Source: Lachnospiraceae bacterium (GTDB taxonomy: Bacteria > Bacillota > Clostridia > Lachnospirales > Lachnospiraceae). Taken from it: a stretch of 57,490 nucleotides of DNA. Position numbers and translations under genes: made by a program. A model generated the notes under the pieces. The model ran no database searches. It saw only the letters and a list, made by a program, of their open reading frames with translations, and was not told where the DNA came from. This document shows positions 25,096 through 33,736 of the stretch, piece by piece. How positions within the stretch are numbered: the first letter of the stretch is position 1; every line of letters starts with the position of its first letter. The stretch covers positions 1 through 57,490 of the forward strand of contig JAEEXY010000011.1 of NCBI GenBank assembly GCA_016288005.1, in the 5' to 3' direction.

Positions 25096-26157
25096 TTATC
25101 TGACGGCGTTTGAGGTCTCCTTGTCAAAGAAGTGCACTCTGTCGAAACCGACTGTTACCTCATCGCCCTCTTTGTAATCGCACCACTCGCGGAACTTGCA
25201 GGTGATCTTTGAGCCGCCGACGGTTCCGTGCACGAGCGTCGTCTGTCCGAGGTTTTCGTTAAGGGTTACGCGAATGCGGATGCCGCCGTCCGCTCTTACC
25301 ACATTTTCGGGACGGACGCCGAGAGTCATCTCCTTATTCTCGTAGGCTCTTAAGAGTTCCTTTTGATCAGCGTTCAGCGGATACCTGAAATCCGCGGAAA
25401 CAAAGCATCCGTTCTCTATCCTGCCCTCAAAGAAGTTCATCGGGGGAAGTCCGATAAAGCTCGCGACGAACAGGTTCGCCGGAGTATCGTAGAGCTCTAA
25501 AGGAGTACCGATCTGCTGCACATGTCCCATCGACATGCAGACGATCCTGTCGGCAAGAGTGAGGGCCTCGGTCTGGTCATGCGTTACATAGAGCATCGTG
25601 GCCTTGAGTCTCTTGTGGAGAAGAAGTATCTCGCGTCTCGTGGCTCCGCGCAGCTTTGCGTCGAGGTTCGAGAGGGGCTCGTCAAACAGGAAAACCTTCG
25701 GGGTGCGCACGATCGCGCGGCCCATGGCCACACGCTGGCGCTGTCCGCCCGAGAGCTGTGCCGGCTTTTTGTTGAGCTGATCGGTCAGTCCCAATATCTC
25801 CGCTGCCGCAAGTACCTTCTGATGGATGACGTTCTTGTTCTCCTTGCGGAGCACCAGCGAGAATGCCATGTTCTCGTAAACCGTCATATGAGCGTACAGC
25901 GCGTAGTTCTGGAAAACCATCGCGATGTCGCGGTCCTTCGGAGGCATCGTAGTGATATCCCTGTCATCGATAAGGAGTTTACCCTTCGTGATGTCCTCAA
26001 GTCCCGCCACCATGCGCAGAGTCGTCGATTTGCCGCAGCCCGAGGGGCCTACGAGCACGATCAGCTCTCCGTCGCTGACGTCCAGATTGAAATCATATAC
26101 TGCCTGTACCTTATTGTCGTAGATCTTTTCAAGATGCTGCAGTTTTAAGCTTGCCAT
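25096..26157 (-). CDS. ABC transporter ATP-binding protein, UgpC/MsmX type (first copy in cluster)
   Basis: 353 residues with Walker A GPSGCGKST, VFQNYALYAHM, signature LSGGQRQR, Walker B VFLFDEPLSNLDA and YVTHDQTEALTLAD. The C-terminal TOBE domain is present and ends DRVHFFDKETSNAVR. It lies 9 bases after the 164-residue membrane protein. Either copy could serve the LplB/LplC-type permeases upstream, or the two could form a mixed ATPase pair. Confidence 0.93.
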   Translation of the reverse strand: MASLKLQHLEKIYDNKVQAVYDFNLDVSDGELIVLVGPSGCGKSTTLRMVAGLEDITKGKLLIDDRDITTMPPKDRDIAMVFQNYALYAHMTVYENMAFSLVLRKENKNVIHQKVLAAAEILGLTDQLNKKPAQLSGGQRQRVAMGRAIVRTPKVFLFDEPLSNLDAKLRGATRREILLLHKRLKATMLYVTHDQTEALTLADRIVCMSMGHVQQIGTPLELYDTPANLFVASFIGLPPMNFFEGRIENGCFVSADFRYPLNADQKELLRAYENKEMTLGVRPENVVRADGGIRIRVTLNENLGQTTLVHGTVGGSKITCKFREWCDYKEGDEVTVGFDRVHFFDKETSNAVR

Positions 26158-26166
26158 AATTACTCC

Positions 26167-26661
26167 TTAAGTCTGCTGTTTGGGTGCTGCTTCGATCTCC
26201 TTCAGATAGTTCCGGAGCGTCACGGTCTTCATGATGCCGAATATCCCCGCCAGGATCAGGAGCGATCCCGAAGCTATCAGGAAAACGATAAGCCTGGTGT
26301 ACTGTCCGGCCGTCATGACCGGGATCTCCTGCTCACCGAGCATCGTAACCGCCGCAAAAGCCTTCTTCGGGATGATCTGCGTGCGGACAAACTGTATGAT
26401 CCCCACCACGATCAGTGTGACCGAATAGCCTATGTGGTAGTTCTTGACGCCCTCCGAGCACAGGAACACCGTAAGCATGAATACCAGATTGAAAATGATC
26501 GAAACACCCGTAAGCCAGGTGTAATAGTAATTTCCGACATCGGATCTATAAATACTGACAAAGTAGAAAACATTGAGCAAAATTGCGAGCAGAGCCAGTC
26601 CCGATGAGGTCTTGTTCTTGGAATAACGGAGTATGTCCTTGCGGATCTGTTTATCGTCCAT
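26167..26661 (-). CDS. Unknown four-helix membrane protein (164 aa) in sugar ABC cluster
   Basis: Four predicted helices: GLALLAILLNVFYFVSIY, TGVSIIFNLVFMLTVFLCS, GYSVTLIVVGIIQFVR and RLIVFLIASGSLLILAGIFG, with a cytoplasmic basic N-terminus (RKDILRYSKNK). Its ATG overlaps the previous stop by one base, so it is translationally coupled to the 196-residue membrane protein. Possible paralogue of the protein at 24541-25071. No known motif. Confidence 0.75.
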   Translation of the reverse strand: MDDKQIRKDILRYSKNKTSSGLALLAILLNVFYFVSIYRSDVGNYYYTWLTGVSIIFNLVFMLTVFLCSEGVKNYHIGYSVTLIVVGIIQFVRTQIIPKKAFAAVTMLGEQEIPVMTAGQYTRLIVFLIASGSLLILAGIFGIMKTVTLRNYLKEIEAAPKQQT

Positions 26662-27251
26662 TAAGCTGCTTCCTTTCCCGCTTTGATAAGTGCCTTTTCC
26701 TTTTTTGTCACGATTATCTTCCAGATTAAGTTTGCGGCGAGAAGAACCGCTGCGAGAATGACGAAGCCCAGTACAAAGCCGGACACGTCAAACCAGAATG
26801 TTGATTCGGTGTAGTACGTACCTCGTCTTTCGGCTACGGTCTTGAGCTTTTCGAAGTCAACGCCGGTGAGGTACTGTTCTTTGTAATCCATGATCCTGCC
26901 GCGGGCCCATATCGACGCTGCGATACTGCCGACGGTGCAGAGCGCGATCGAAACATAATTGCCGATGTAATAGCGCCTGCGTGTGTGGGTATTCATAACG
27001 AGATTGAATACGCCGAGAAGAATGAGTACGATGGTGACCTTTGTGAACAGCATGTTGAAATCCTGCATGTCATAGAATATCCTCGCTCCGGCCACACGAT
27101 CGAGCGAAGGTTCCGAAGGATCGGGCATCATGCTGTAAAGACTGTCATACAGGTCCGTGAGCAGCCCGAGCGAATAGAAAAACGCCAGCGCACTCGCGAT
27201 CAGCACAACATAGCAGATAATCTTCTGGAATTTCATCTGTTTCTTATACAT
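26661..27251 (-). CDS. Unknown four-helix membrane protein (196 aa) in sugar ABC cluster
   Basis: Helices at CYVVLIASALAFFYSLGLL, FTKVTIVLILLGVFNLVM, IGNYVSIALCTVGSIAASIW and VSGFVLGFVILAAVLLAANL. Between helices 1 and 2 is a roughly 40-residue outside loop, and another 40-residue loop precedes helix 4 (LTGVDFEKLKTVAERRGTYYTESTFW). First gene after the intercistronic hairpin that follows the binding-protein gene. No family recognised. Confidence 0.75.
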   Translation of the reverse strand: MYKKQMKFQKIICYVVLIASALAFFYSLGLLTDLYDSLYSMMPDPSEPSLDRVAGARIFYDMQDFNMLFTKVTIVLILLGVFNLVMNTHTRRRYYIGNYVSIALCTVGSIAASIWARGRIMDYKEQYLTGVDFEKLKTVAERRGTYYTESTFWFDVSGFVLGFVILAAVLLAANLIWKIIVTKKEKALIKAGKEAA

Positions 27252-27289
27252 GGATAGCCTCGATTCTGAAATGGGTTATCGTGCATAAC

Positions 27290-27318
27290 GCACGGGAGAA
27301 TCAAAAGTTCTCCCGTGC
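27290..27318 (-). other. Intercistronic hairpin after the binding-protein gene
   Basis: GCACGGGAGAA pairs perfectly with TTCTCCCGTGC (11 pairs, 7-base loop). No T-run follows on either strand, so it is more likely an mRNA 3'-end protecting or processing structure than a full terminator. Such hairpins commonly let the binding protein be made in excess over the downstream genes. Confidence 0.65.
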
Positions 27319-27368
27319 ATACGCACTTATTTGATGTAGGTTTTGCGTGTTAAATAACCTGCGCGGGT

Positions 27369-29594
27369 TTATTTTGTAGCGTTGTAGTAAGCAAGGAGTC
27401 TGTCCCATGCAGCCTGCTTGTTGTCAAGGTAGAGGCCGTTGTTCCAGGTCTTTGTAACGGTGTTGATCATTTCCGCTCTCGAAGAGGTGCCCTCTCCCGA
27501 GTAGCCTGCGCAGATGATGTTGCAGAAGTAGTTAACCTTATCCTTAGCGGTACCGAAGCCTTCTGTCAGATCGGTAAGGCTCTTGAGCTCTTCGTTCTCA
27601 ACCGTAGTGGTGGGAAGAACGGTAGGAATGGATGTGTACCAGGGGTTCTCGGTAACTGCAAGGATGGGATGCTTGATAAGTCCCAGACCGATAGCGGTCG
27701 AGATATTGCCTGCGCCCTCTTTGCCTACCGCATGTGTGCACTGATACTCGAATGCCTGGCTCTTTACGAAGCTCAGGGTCGATCCGAGATAGAAACGTGC
27801 GTAGTTGGTGTAGTTTCCGCCTGCCTTCTCCCAGAGCTCAGCATAAGTAGCGTCTGCGATAACGGGCATCTCTGTTCCGTTGAAGTTGAAGGTTACGTAG
27901 CTGCCGTCCGAGTTGGTCTTGATGAATGCGTCGGGACCGTAGGACATAAGGATCATACCGTCTCTGCTGTATGCGTAGTCGATGAGCTTAAGAGCAGCAT
28001 AGAGCTTATCCTGGTCATCGCCCACACCGGCCTTCGAGATAGCCCATCCGTCGGTCTTAACCGAACGCCAGGACTCTGTAAATCTCATGTAAACGCCGTT
28101 AGCGTCTGTTCCGTCGAACCAGCGTGCAACGGGAACCATAACTGCCATGTACTTCTCGCCGTCCTGAAGCTTGGTCTCGTTCATGAGGGTCTGAGTCTGG
28201 TTGTAGTCGTAGCTCATGAAGCCGAGATCGTTCTCAAGCATTGTGGATGACTTTTCATCGGACTGATCGAGGAATGACTTGGAGATGAGGCCTTCCTTAG
28301 CCATAGCGTTCATTCTCTCCATCGCGATGTAGGAATCTTCCTCGCCGCGCGCGTCATGGAGCATGCCGTCGGTTCCGAGGTAGAGGCAATCCTGTCTGGA
28401 CTCAAGTCCGCGAACACCGAAGAGGATGCCTGCGAATCTGAACATATCAACACGACGCTGGGTGTTTGCGTCCTCACGTGAGAAGAGGCCCTGAATCGTG
28501 TCTGTTCCGTTAAGTGTCTGTGCGTTGGCTACTACGCAGCGGAGAAGAGCTACAAGCTCATCAGCGTCCCAAGCAGCGTTCTGACCGATGAAGAGGTTTG
28601 AACGTGTGGTGCCGTAGTATCCGTTATAAGCGGTATCGATGTAGTTGCGGAGCATGTTGACAGCGTCAACGCCGCTCATGCTGCCTGCAGTGTTCATGTT
28701 GGCAACGATGTTGCCTGCTGCGTCGTAATCCTTTGTAACGCTCTCAACGCCCGATCCGTCAGCCTTAACAACGTCAACGGTAACCTTGCCCGATGTAGGC
28801 ATATAAGGCTCATAAACGGGAGCTGCGGTCTTGCCGCTCGCTGAAGCGGTGAATGCGCCGTCGCCGTCAAGAAGCTTAACAACCCAGTCGGTTCTCATAA
28901 GGGGCATACGCTCGATATCGTCAACACCGTCGAAGTAAGGTGAGAAGTAGATAGCGCCTGCGTTGTCGCCTGTGGTGGAACCGGTGATAGAAAGACGAAC
29001 GATGGAGTTAGCATCGAGATATGCCTTGAAGTTGGGCATCATATCGAGATACTCCGCGATGTTTACAAGGTAACCGGACTGGCCGTACTCGGAAAGGTTT
29101 CCTGCTGCGCCCGCAACCATGTCAACCTGATCGAGCTGCTCTTTCCAGTAATCGAATTCCTTCGATGCGGAACCTGCGCCTGTCCACTTGTCCTCGAATA
29201 CCATGCCGAGGCGCTTCTGAAGCTCAACCCAGGTAGGCTTAAGATCGCCTGCATGATAGGTAACGCCGTCAGCGAGAACGATGCCCTCGCCGGCTGTCTC
29301 GGAATCAAGCGAGATACCGGTCTTTGCGTTGTTGTAACCGGTAGCCATGCGAAGCACGGTGCCCTCCTTGAAGGTGAGCTGATCGGCCTCGATGGTCTCG
29401 GTGATGTCTGTACCGCTGCCGTCAAAGTTCTCAGAGCCCGAATCCGCCGGCTTTGTGGGAGCCGTAGTGGTTGCCGGAGCCTGTGTGGGTGCATTGGTGG
29501 GAGTCTCTCCCCCGCTCTTCTTACCGCAAGCGGCAAGCGAGAAGGTCATAGCCACAACAAGAAGCAGAGCTATGAGCTTTTCCAACTTTTTCAT
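27369..29594 (-). CDS. Large extracellular solute-binding lipoprotein (741 aa)
   Basis: Receptor for the LplB/LplC-type permeases directly upstream. Signal peptide with lipobox SLAACGKK and a Thr/Pro-rich linker (APATTTAPTKPADSG). The body resembles the LplA-like binding-protein group (TWVELQKRLGMVFEDKW, FMSYDYNQT, WRSVKTDGWAISKAG, DYAYSRDGMILMSYGPD) but is about 200 residues longer than usual receptors, with extra sequence at about residues 215-330. Ligand not identifiable; oligogalacturonide is an inference from the neighbouring uronate operon and shared regulatory motifs. Confidence 0.86.
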   Translation of the reverse strand: MKKLEKLIALLLVVAMTFSLAACGKKSGGETPTNAPTQAPATTTAPTKPADSGSENFDGSGTDITETIEADQLTFKEGTVLRMATGYNNAKTGISLDSETAGEGIVLADGVTYHAGDLKPTWVELQKRLGMVFEDKWTGAGSASKEFDYWKEQLDQVDMVAGAAGNLSEYGQSGYLVNIAEYLDMMPNFKAYLDANSIVRLSITGSTTGDNAGAIYFSPYFDGVDDIERMPLMRTDWVVKLLDGDGAFTASASGKTAAPVYEPYMPTSGKVTVDVVKADGSGVESVTKDYDAAGNIVANMNTAGSMSGVDAVNMLRNYIDTAYNGYYGTTRSNLFIGQNAAWDADELVALLRCVVANAQTLNGTDTIQGLFSREDANTQRRVDMFRFAGILFGVRGLESRQDCLYLGTDGMLHDARGEEDSYIAMERMNAMAKEGLISKSFLDQSDEKSSTMLENDLGFMSYDYNQTQTLMNETKLQDGEKYMAVMVPVARWFDGTDANGVYMRFTESWRSVKTDGWAISKAGVGDDQDKLYAALKLIDYAYSRDGMILMSYGPDAFIKTNSDGSYVTFNFNGTEMPVIADATYAELWEKAGGNYTNYARFYLGSTLSFVKSQAFEYQCTHAVGKEGAGNISTAIGLGLIKHPILAVTENPWYTSIPTVLPTTTVENEELKSLTDLTEGFGTAKDKVNYFCNIICAGYSGEGTSSRAEMINTVTKTWNNGLYLDNKQAAWDRLLAYYNATK

Positions 29595-29632
29595 AAAAAT
29601 TCCTCCTGTAGATAGATGTTTGTCGCAGCGCC

Positions 29633-30523
29633 TTATTCTTTGACGCCGCCCATATTTACGCCCTTCGCAAAGTATTTCTGGATGAAGGGATAAATAACTA
29701 AGATAGGGATGATCGAGCAGACGATCAGCGCGTAGATGACCGAATCCGAAGCGTAGCTCTTGTTCCAGCCCGCCATGAGCTCGGCATCGGTGTACTCCTC
29801 AAGTTTGAGTCGTACGAATACCTGCAGCGGATGCTCGTTTGAATCTGAGATCATCTGTCTCGCCCAGAAGTATCCGTTCCAGCGCGAGATGCCGAAGAAC
29901 AGTGCAACCGTCGCGATGGTGGATTTGCTCATCGGGATGTATACCCTGTTGAGCACCTGGAACTCCGTCGCTCCGTCAACAATAGCAGCCTCCTCGATCT
30001 CGGAAGGCACGCCCTCGAAGGCGTTGCGCAGCAGGATGATGTTCATGGCCGCCATACCCATCGCAATGACTACGAGCCATTTGTCATCCATGATCCCGAC
30101 CGAATTGAAGACCTTCTTGGTATTGATGTAATTCAGGTACTGCGGTACGAGTCCCGCCGAGAACCACATCGTGAATACCAGAAAAAAGTTAAAGGTCTTA
30201 CGGAAGAGCAGGCGCTTTTTCGAGAGAGCGTAGGCGCCGAGGATCGAGATCCCGAGCGACCAGAGCGTTCCGTAGAATGTCAGGAACAGTGTATTCGAGT
30301 ATGCGTTCCAGAACAGATTGCTCGAAAACATCTGCTTGAAAGCGTCGAACTGAACCTCCTTCGCAAAGAGCACGACCTTGTTGTATTCAACGAAATACCT
30401 GCCGCTGACGGCCGCCGATATTGCATAAACAAAGGGATACAGGCAGCTCAGCGCGAATATCGTCAAAAGGAGGTAGCTTATGACTTTGAATATAAGCTCG
30501 GATACTTCCAATCGTCTTTTCAT
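29633..30523 (-). CDS. ABC transporter permease, LplC/YtcP type
   Basis: Six-helix permease of 296 residues. EAA loop GVPSEIEEAAIVDGATEFQV near residue 178 and the tail KYFAKGVNMGGVKE are standard for the LplC group, which imports complex oligosaccharides in Firmicutes. Follows the LplB-type partner by 25 bases. Confidence 0.9.
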   Translation of the reverse strand: MKRRLEVSELIFKVISYLLLTIFALSCLYPFVYAISAAVSGRYFVEYNKVVLFAKEVQFDAFKQMFSSNLFWNAYSNTLFLTFYGTLWSLGISILGAYALSKKRLLFRKTFNFFLVFTMWFSAGLVPQYLNYINTKKVFNSVGIMDDKWLVVIAMGMAAMNIILLRNAFEGVPSEIEEAAIVDGATEFQVLNRVYIPMSKSTIATVALFFGISRWNGYFWARQMISDSNEHPLQVFVRLKLEEYTDAELMAGWNKSYASDSVIYALIVCSIIPILVIYPFIQKYFAKGVNMGGVKE

Positions 30524-30548
30524 AACAGTGATCTACTCCATTCCGTGA

Positions 30549-31595
30549 TCAGTACAGTGATACGTTCGATGCCTTCCGCGCGATCGTGTTGGCTCCGATC
30601 ACGAGAAGCATGCCGACTACGTTGTTCATCATTTCGGCGGCGGAAGCAACGCCTTTCCATCCGCCCTCGATACCGAGTCTGTAGGAAAGAGTCGAAACAA
30701 CGTCTGCCGTGGTGTAGGTGTTCGGATTATAGAGAAGCAGTACCTTCTCGTAGCCTATGCTGAGCAGCGAACCGATACGCGTGATCAGCATGATGACTAT
30801 CGTGGAGAGGATGCTCGGGAGCACCACGTACCGCATCTGTGCCATCTTGCCCGCGCCGTCTATCTGCGCGGCCTCGTAGCTCGTCGGCGATATCGCTATG
30901 ATCGCCGCGAAATAAACGATGCTGTCATAACCCGCGCCTTCCCAGATACCGCTGATCTGGTAGATGCCGCGGAAGAATGAGGGATTGTTCAGCAGACCTG
31001 CCTGGCCAACCTCCTCGGAGATCCAGCCCAGAGATACGAGGAACTGTGAAACAACGCCCATGCCCGAAGTCAGTGAGCCCTGCTTAACGAGCAGTGTAAC
31101 GAGGGATGTCATGACAACCGTCGACATGAATTTGGGAAGATAAGTGAGTACCTGATATACGCTTCGGGCGATGTTTGACCTGATCTCATTGAAGAACAGG
31201 GCGATGATGATAGGCATCGGGAAGCCGAAGCACAGTCCGTAGAAGCTCAGCAGGAATGTATTGCGCAGAGCCCTCCAGAAACGTACCGACTCGGAACCCA
31301 CGATAAGAGTCTTAAATGCGGAGAATCCCGAATAGAACTGCTCCGAGACAGGCTTCACGACATCGTAGATCTTAAAGCAGCCCAGCAGCTCGTACATGGG
31401 AAAATAACGCCAGAAAAGGAATACCAGGATCATGGGTACGAGCATCAGGTACAGGCGCCAGTCCTTGATGACCGCTCTTAAAACGCCCAGCCAATAATGC
31501 TTTTCGACATCGTCCCTGACCGCCTGCTCGGGATCCTCATGATAGAGCCCGGTAGTCTCGTCATAGATCAGATAATCAGCTGCGTTAGATTTCAT
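30549..31595 (-). CDS. ABC transporter permease, LplB type
   Basis: Partner permease, 348 residues from ATG 31595, which has CGGAG four bases upstream. The longer frame from 31706 would overlap the upstream gene and has no site. Features: a 55-residue cytoplasmic N-terminus, LYLMLVPMILVFLFWRYFPMY, the LplB-typical segment RALRNTFLLSFYGLCFGFPM, and EAA loop SYEAAQIDGAGKMAQMRYVV. The end of the protein (NPNTYTTADVVSTLSYR, NNVVGMLLVIGANTIARK) is typical of oligosaccharide importers of this group. Confidence 0.88.
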   Translation of the reverse strand: MKSNAADYLIYDETTGLYHEDPEQAVRDDVEKHYWLGVLRAVIKDWRLYLMLVPMILVFLFWRYFPMYELLGCFKIYDVVKPVSEQFYSGFSAFKTLIVGSESVRFWRALRNTFLLSFYGLCFGFPMPIIIALFFNEIRSNIARSVYQVLTYLPKFMSTVVMTSLVTLLVKQGSLTSGMGVVSQFLVSLGWISEEVGQAGLLNNPSFFRGIYQISGIWEGAGYDSIVYFAAIIAISPTSYEAAQIDGAGKMAQMRYVVLPSILSTIVIMLITRIGSLLSIGYEKVLLLYNPNTYTTADVVSTLSYRLGIEGGWKGVASAAEMMNNVVGMLLVIGANTIARKASNVSLY

Positions 31596-31650
31596 ATGAC
31601 TCCGTTCCGTGCAAGAGCACAAATAATGATAAAAGATATCCGGAAATGTA

Positions 31651-32250
31651 TCAGTGACGGTAATCCTCTTCCCTGCTGCCCTCCTCGCCGCGGTTCTCAG
31701 CCGCAAGCCGCAGGAGATAGGTTTTCTGGTTCTCGAAGACCCCGTCGATATTTCTTACGATCAAAACAGCGATAACGGCAAACAGCGCGCTCAGCGAATC
31801 GGTGGTGATAAACTGCACGAGCATCCTTAAGTCCGCTCCGAAGAACAGCGATACGATCCACCGTCCCAGCTGTGCCAGCAGATATACCGTCAGGACATAT
31901 CCGATCGAGAGCAGCGCGCTCTGCCTGACTCTCTCACGTCCGATCCTCTTGAGAAATATCAGCGCGAACAGCATGAAAAGATTCCCGACCAGGTAGATCA
32001 GATACTGCCGGGGCTGTGCCCCCGAAGCCGCGCAGAAGGCAAGTGCCGACGCGATGGCCGCAACGGCCGCGAAAGCATGCCACCTCATCATCTCGAGTGA
32101 AACGAACAACACCGCCAGAGAGAGCACATAAGGCAGTTCCCTGAACCAGAGGTTCGCGCCGAGAGTCACGGCCGACTCGAGGATAACAAAGATCAGAGTC
32201 AGGAGAATGATATTGGCTGTTCTGTACTGTTTGAATGTAAGCGCTTTCAT
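31651..32250 (-). CDS. Unknown six-helix membrane protein at head of sugar ABC cluster
   Basis: 199 residues, about six hydrophobic helices (ANIILLTLIFVILESAVTL, YVLSLAVLFVSLEMM, VAAIASALAFCAAS, YLVGNLFMLFALIFL, SIGYVLTVYLLAQLGRW, SLSALFAVIAVLIVRNI) and a charged C-terminal tail. The pattern vaguely recalls small S-component-like proteins, but I see no diagnostic motif. First gene of the cluster: a TTGACA-17-TATTAT promoter lies 43 bases upstream and a cre site covers the region just after the start codon. Confidence 0.75.
   Translation of the reverse strand: MKALTFKQYRTANIILLTLIFVILESAVTLGANLWFRELPYVLSLAVLFVSLEMMRWHAFAAVAAIASALAFCAASGAQPRQYLIYLVGNLFMLFALIFLKRIGRERVRQSALLSIGYVLTVYLLAQLGRWIVSLFFGADLRMLVQFITTDSLSALFAVIAVLIVRNIDGVFENQKTYLLRLAAENRGEEGSREEDYRH
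32236..32249. promoter_or_regulatory. Candidate CcpA catabolite-responsive element (cre)
   Basis: TGTAAGCGCTTTCA matches the cre consensus TGWAANCGNTNWCA at every position. It overlaps the first codons of the membrane protein gene that heads the ABC cluster, downstream of its promoter, a place where CcpA binding represses by roadblock. Glucose repression of the cluster is the expected outcome. Confidence 0.75.
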
Positions 32251-32292
32251 CTAAATGTCAAAAAAAAAACCTCTCGTTTCTTTCTTGTTACA

Positions 32293-32321
32293 ATAATACG
32301 TCATAATATTGAACTTGTCAA
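32293..32321 (-). promoter_or_regulatory. Promoter of the sugar ABC cluster
   Basis: Minus strand TTGACA, 17-base spacer, TATTAT, 43 bases before the start codon at 32250. Near-consensus, so tight control by repressors is expected. Confidence 0.85.
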
Positions 32322-32360
32322 CAAAAATAACTGTCGGGGCTTCAAAAAAATGTTGCACTT

Positions 32361-32400
32361 TAAACAAAACAAGGCATGCCTGCCGCGGCACGCCTTGTTT
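32361..32400 (-). terminator. Terminator after the FNT gene
   Basis: A 14-pair stem (AAACAAGGC... closing to ...GCCTTGTTT on the minus strand, one G-T pair) with loop GCGGCA, followed by a T-rich run. Separates the FNT transcript from the sugar ABC promoter. Confidence 0.78.
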
Positions 32401-32408
32401 CACAAAAA

Positions 32409-32422
32409 TGTAAGTGCTTAAC
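32409..32422. promoter_or_regulatory. Operator-like site upstream of the sugar ABC cluster
   Basis: TGTAAGTGCTTAAC matches 12 of 14 bases of the uronate operator O1 read on its minus strand (TGTAAGTGCTTACA). It lies about 90 bases upstream of the ABC cluster promoter, outside any gene. Suggests shared control by the regulator at 21692 or a relative. Confidence 0.5.
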
Positions 32423-32456
32423 CTGTATATATTCCGTTTTGTGAAAAATCAATATA

Positions 32457-33071
32457 TTAAGCTCCGGGTGCCGTACGACTCTCGGCCAGCCACCATACGA
32501 TGCCGCCCAGAGTATTTCCGATAGTCGCCCACAGCAGGAACAGCGCGATATCCGCGATATCCGAGGCTCTCGCCGCCGCCAGATAGAACATATCCGCCAC
32601 CACGTGCTCAGCTCCGCACAGGATGAATACCATGACTCCGAGCACCACGGCCAGGTACTTGCCGAAGCCCTCGGCCTTAGCATACCCTCTCACTCCTATC
32701 GCTATGCAGAACTCACAGATGACCGCATCGATGATCACTATATAAAAAGGTTTGGCAAGCTTAGCCGTCACCACGGTCTGCGCCGCAGCGAACAGATTGG
32801 CGTGCGTCGATACCGCCAGCCCGAACAGCACGGCCCCGATCAGGTTTCCGAGCCAGACGAGCGCCAGTTTCTGCGGCTTTTTGATGAATGCTTCGTTACA
32901 GGCCTTTCCGGTGAACAGATCAAATCCGAACACGAGCACCGTGAGCAGTCCGACCGAAAACAGGAACGCTCCGACCACCCTGTTCTCACAGGCCAGAAAA
33001 ACGGTCCCTCCGAGCGCTATCGCGGCTCCCGCGCATATCGATCTGAGCAGCATACCTTTGAATTCTTTCAT
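32457..33071 (-). CDS. Formate/nitrite transporter (FNT) family channel
   Basis: Pentameric-channel family for formate, nitrite or hydrosulfide. Compact form of 204 residues with six predicted helices. Motifs: GAAIALGGTVFLA in helix 1, FGFDLFTGKACN at the gating loop after helix 2, and CGAEHVVADMFYL with the conserved pore His in helix 5. Usual family length is about 250-280; the missing part is mostly terminal extension. GGAGGGAG precedes ATG 33071. The substrate among small anions cannot be decided. Confidence 0.85.
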   Translation of the reverse strand: MKEFKGMLLRSICAGAAIALGGTVFLACENRVVGAFLFSVGLLTVLVFGFDLFTGKACNEAFIKKPQKLALVWLGNLIGAVLFGLAVSTHANLFAAAQTVVTAKLAKPFYIVIIDAVICEFCIAIGVRGYAKAEGFGKYLAVVLGVMVFILCGAEHVVADMFYLAAARASDIADIALFLLWATIGNTLGGIVWWLAESRTAPGA

Positions 33072-33160
33072 AAGCTTCTCCCTCCGGTTGTTTTTTTATT
33101 CTTTGATCTGTTTTCCTGTTTTTTGATGCTTTTTTCCTGCCTCTTTGAGGTTCAAAAGCA

Positions 33161-33628
33161 TCAGTGCAGCCGCTCGGCCGAGATAAGTGTATCTCCCGAA
33201 TACGTCAGCCGCATGTTGAGATCTGTCTCGCCTCTTAGCATCGGCTCGAGGAAATAACGGTCGCCGGCCCAGAGATTGAGGCTCAGGATCTCATCTTTCG
33301 GGATCCACCTGAGATCGCCCTCATTACAATCGGGAATATCTCGGCCATCCTCTTTGCGGTACCCGTCCGCGAGATACAGATACATGTCCTCATCCTCCCA
33401 TGCGTCGTTCCGGAATTCCACGACTCCGAGGAATGTATAGGATGTCAGCGTATAGCCCGTCTCCTCCCTGACCTCGCGCACCAGGCACTCGTCGGCCGTC
33501 TCGCCGGGCTCGAATTTGCCGCCGATGCCGACCCATTTGCCTGCGTTGGGATCGTTCTTTTTCTTATTCCGATAGAGCATGAGGTAACAGCCGTCACGCT
33601 CAATATAGCACAGTGTCGATCTGATCAT
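33161..33628 (-). CDS. Nudix hydrolase, MutT/8-oxo-dGTP diphosphatase-like
   Basis: 155 residues with a complete Nudix box: GGKFEPGETADECLV followed by REVREETGY (G-x5-E-x7-REUxEExGU). Nearby text NKKKNDPNAGKWVGIGG is typical of the MutT-like group that takes 8-oxo-dGTP or related nucleotides. Ends RMLTYSGDTLISAERLH. Downstream (33072-33160) a GATGCTTTT / AAAAGCATC hairpin is visible but without a T-run. Confidence 0.9.
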   Translation of the reverse strand: MIRSTLCYIERDGCYLMLYRNKKKNDPNAGKWVGIGGKFEPGETADECLVREVREETGYTLTSYTFLGVVEFRNDAWEDEDMYLYLADGYRKEDGRDIPDCNEGDLRWIPKDEILSLNLWAGDRYFLEPMLRGETDLNMRLTYSGDTLISAERLH

Positions 33629-33709
33629 GTTTTCCCGCCTTCCGTTTCATATTTATCATAGCATTATGACCGCAGCAGCTCAACTTATTTCGTTTTTGTG
33701 TATATAGGT

Positions 33710-33736
33710 TAAGATTATTCCCATTTTATCCGATAT
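33710..33736 (+). promoter_or_regulatory. Sigma-28 (SigD/FliA)-type promoter
   Basis: TAAG, 15-base spacer, TCCGATAT on the plus strand, against the flagellar consensus TAAA-N15-GCCGATAT (two mismatches). It lies 135 bases before the FliK-like gene, which supports a late flagellar role for that gene. The 241-base gap before the gene holds nothing else I can name. Confidence 0.65.

Noticed and set aside
33072..33160. GATGCTTTT / AAAAGCATC hairpin as Nudix gene terminator
   Set aside because: Stem is weak and no T-run follows in the minus direction; left as a note only.
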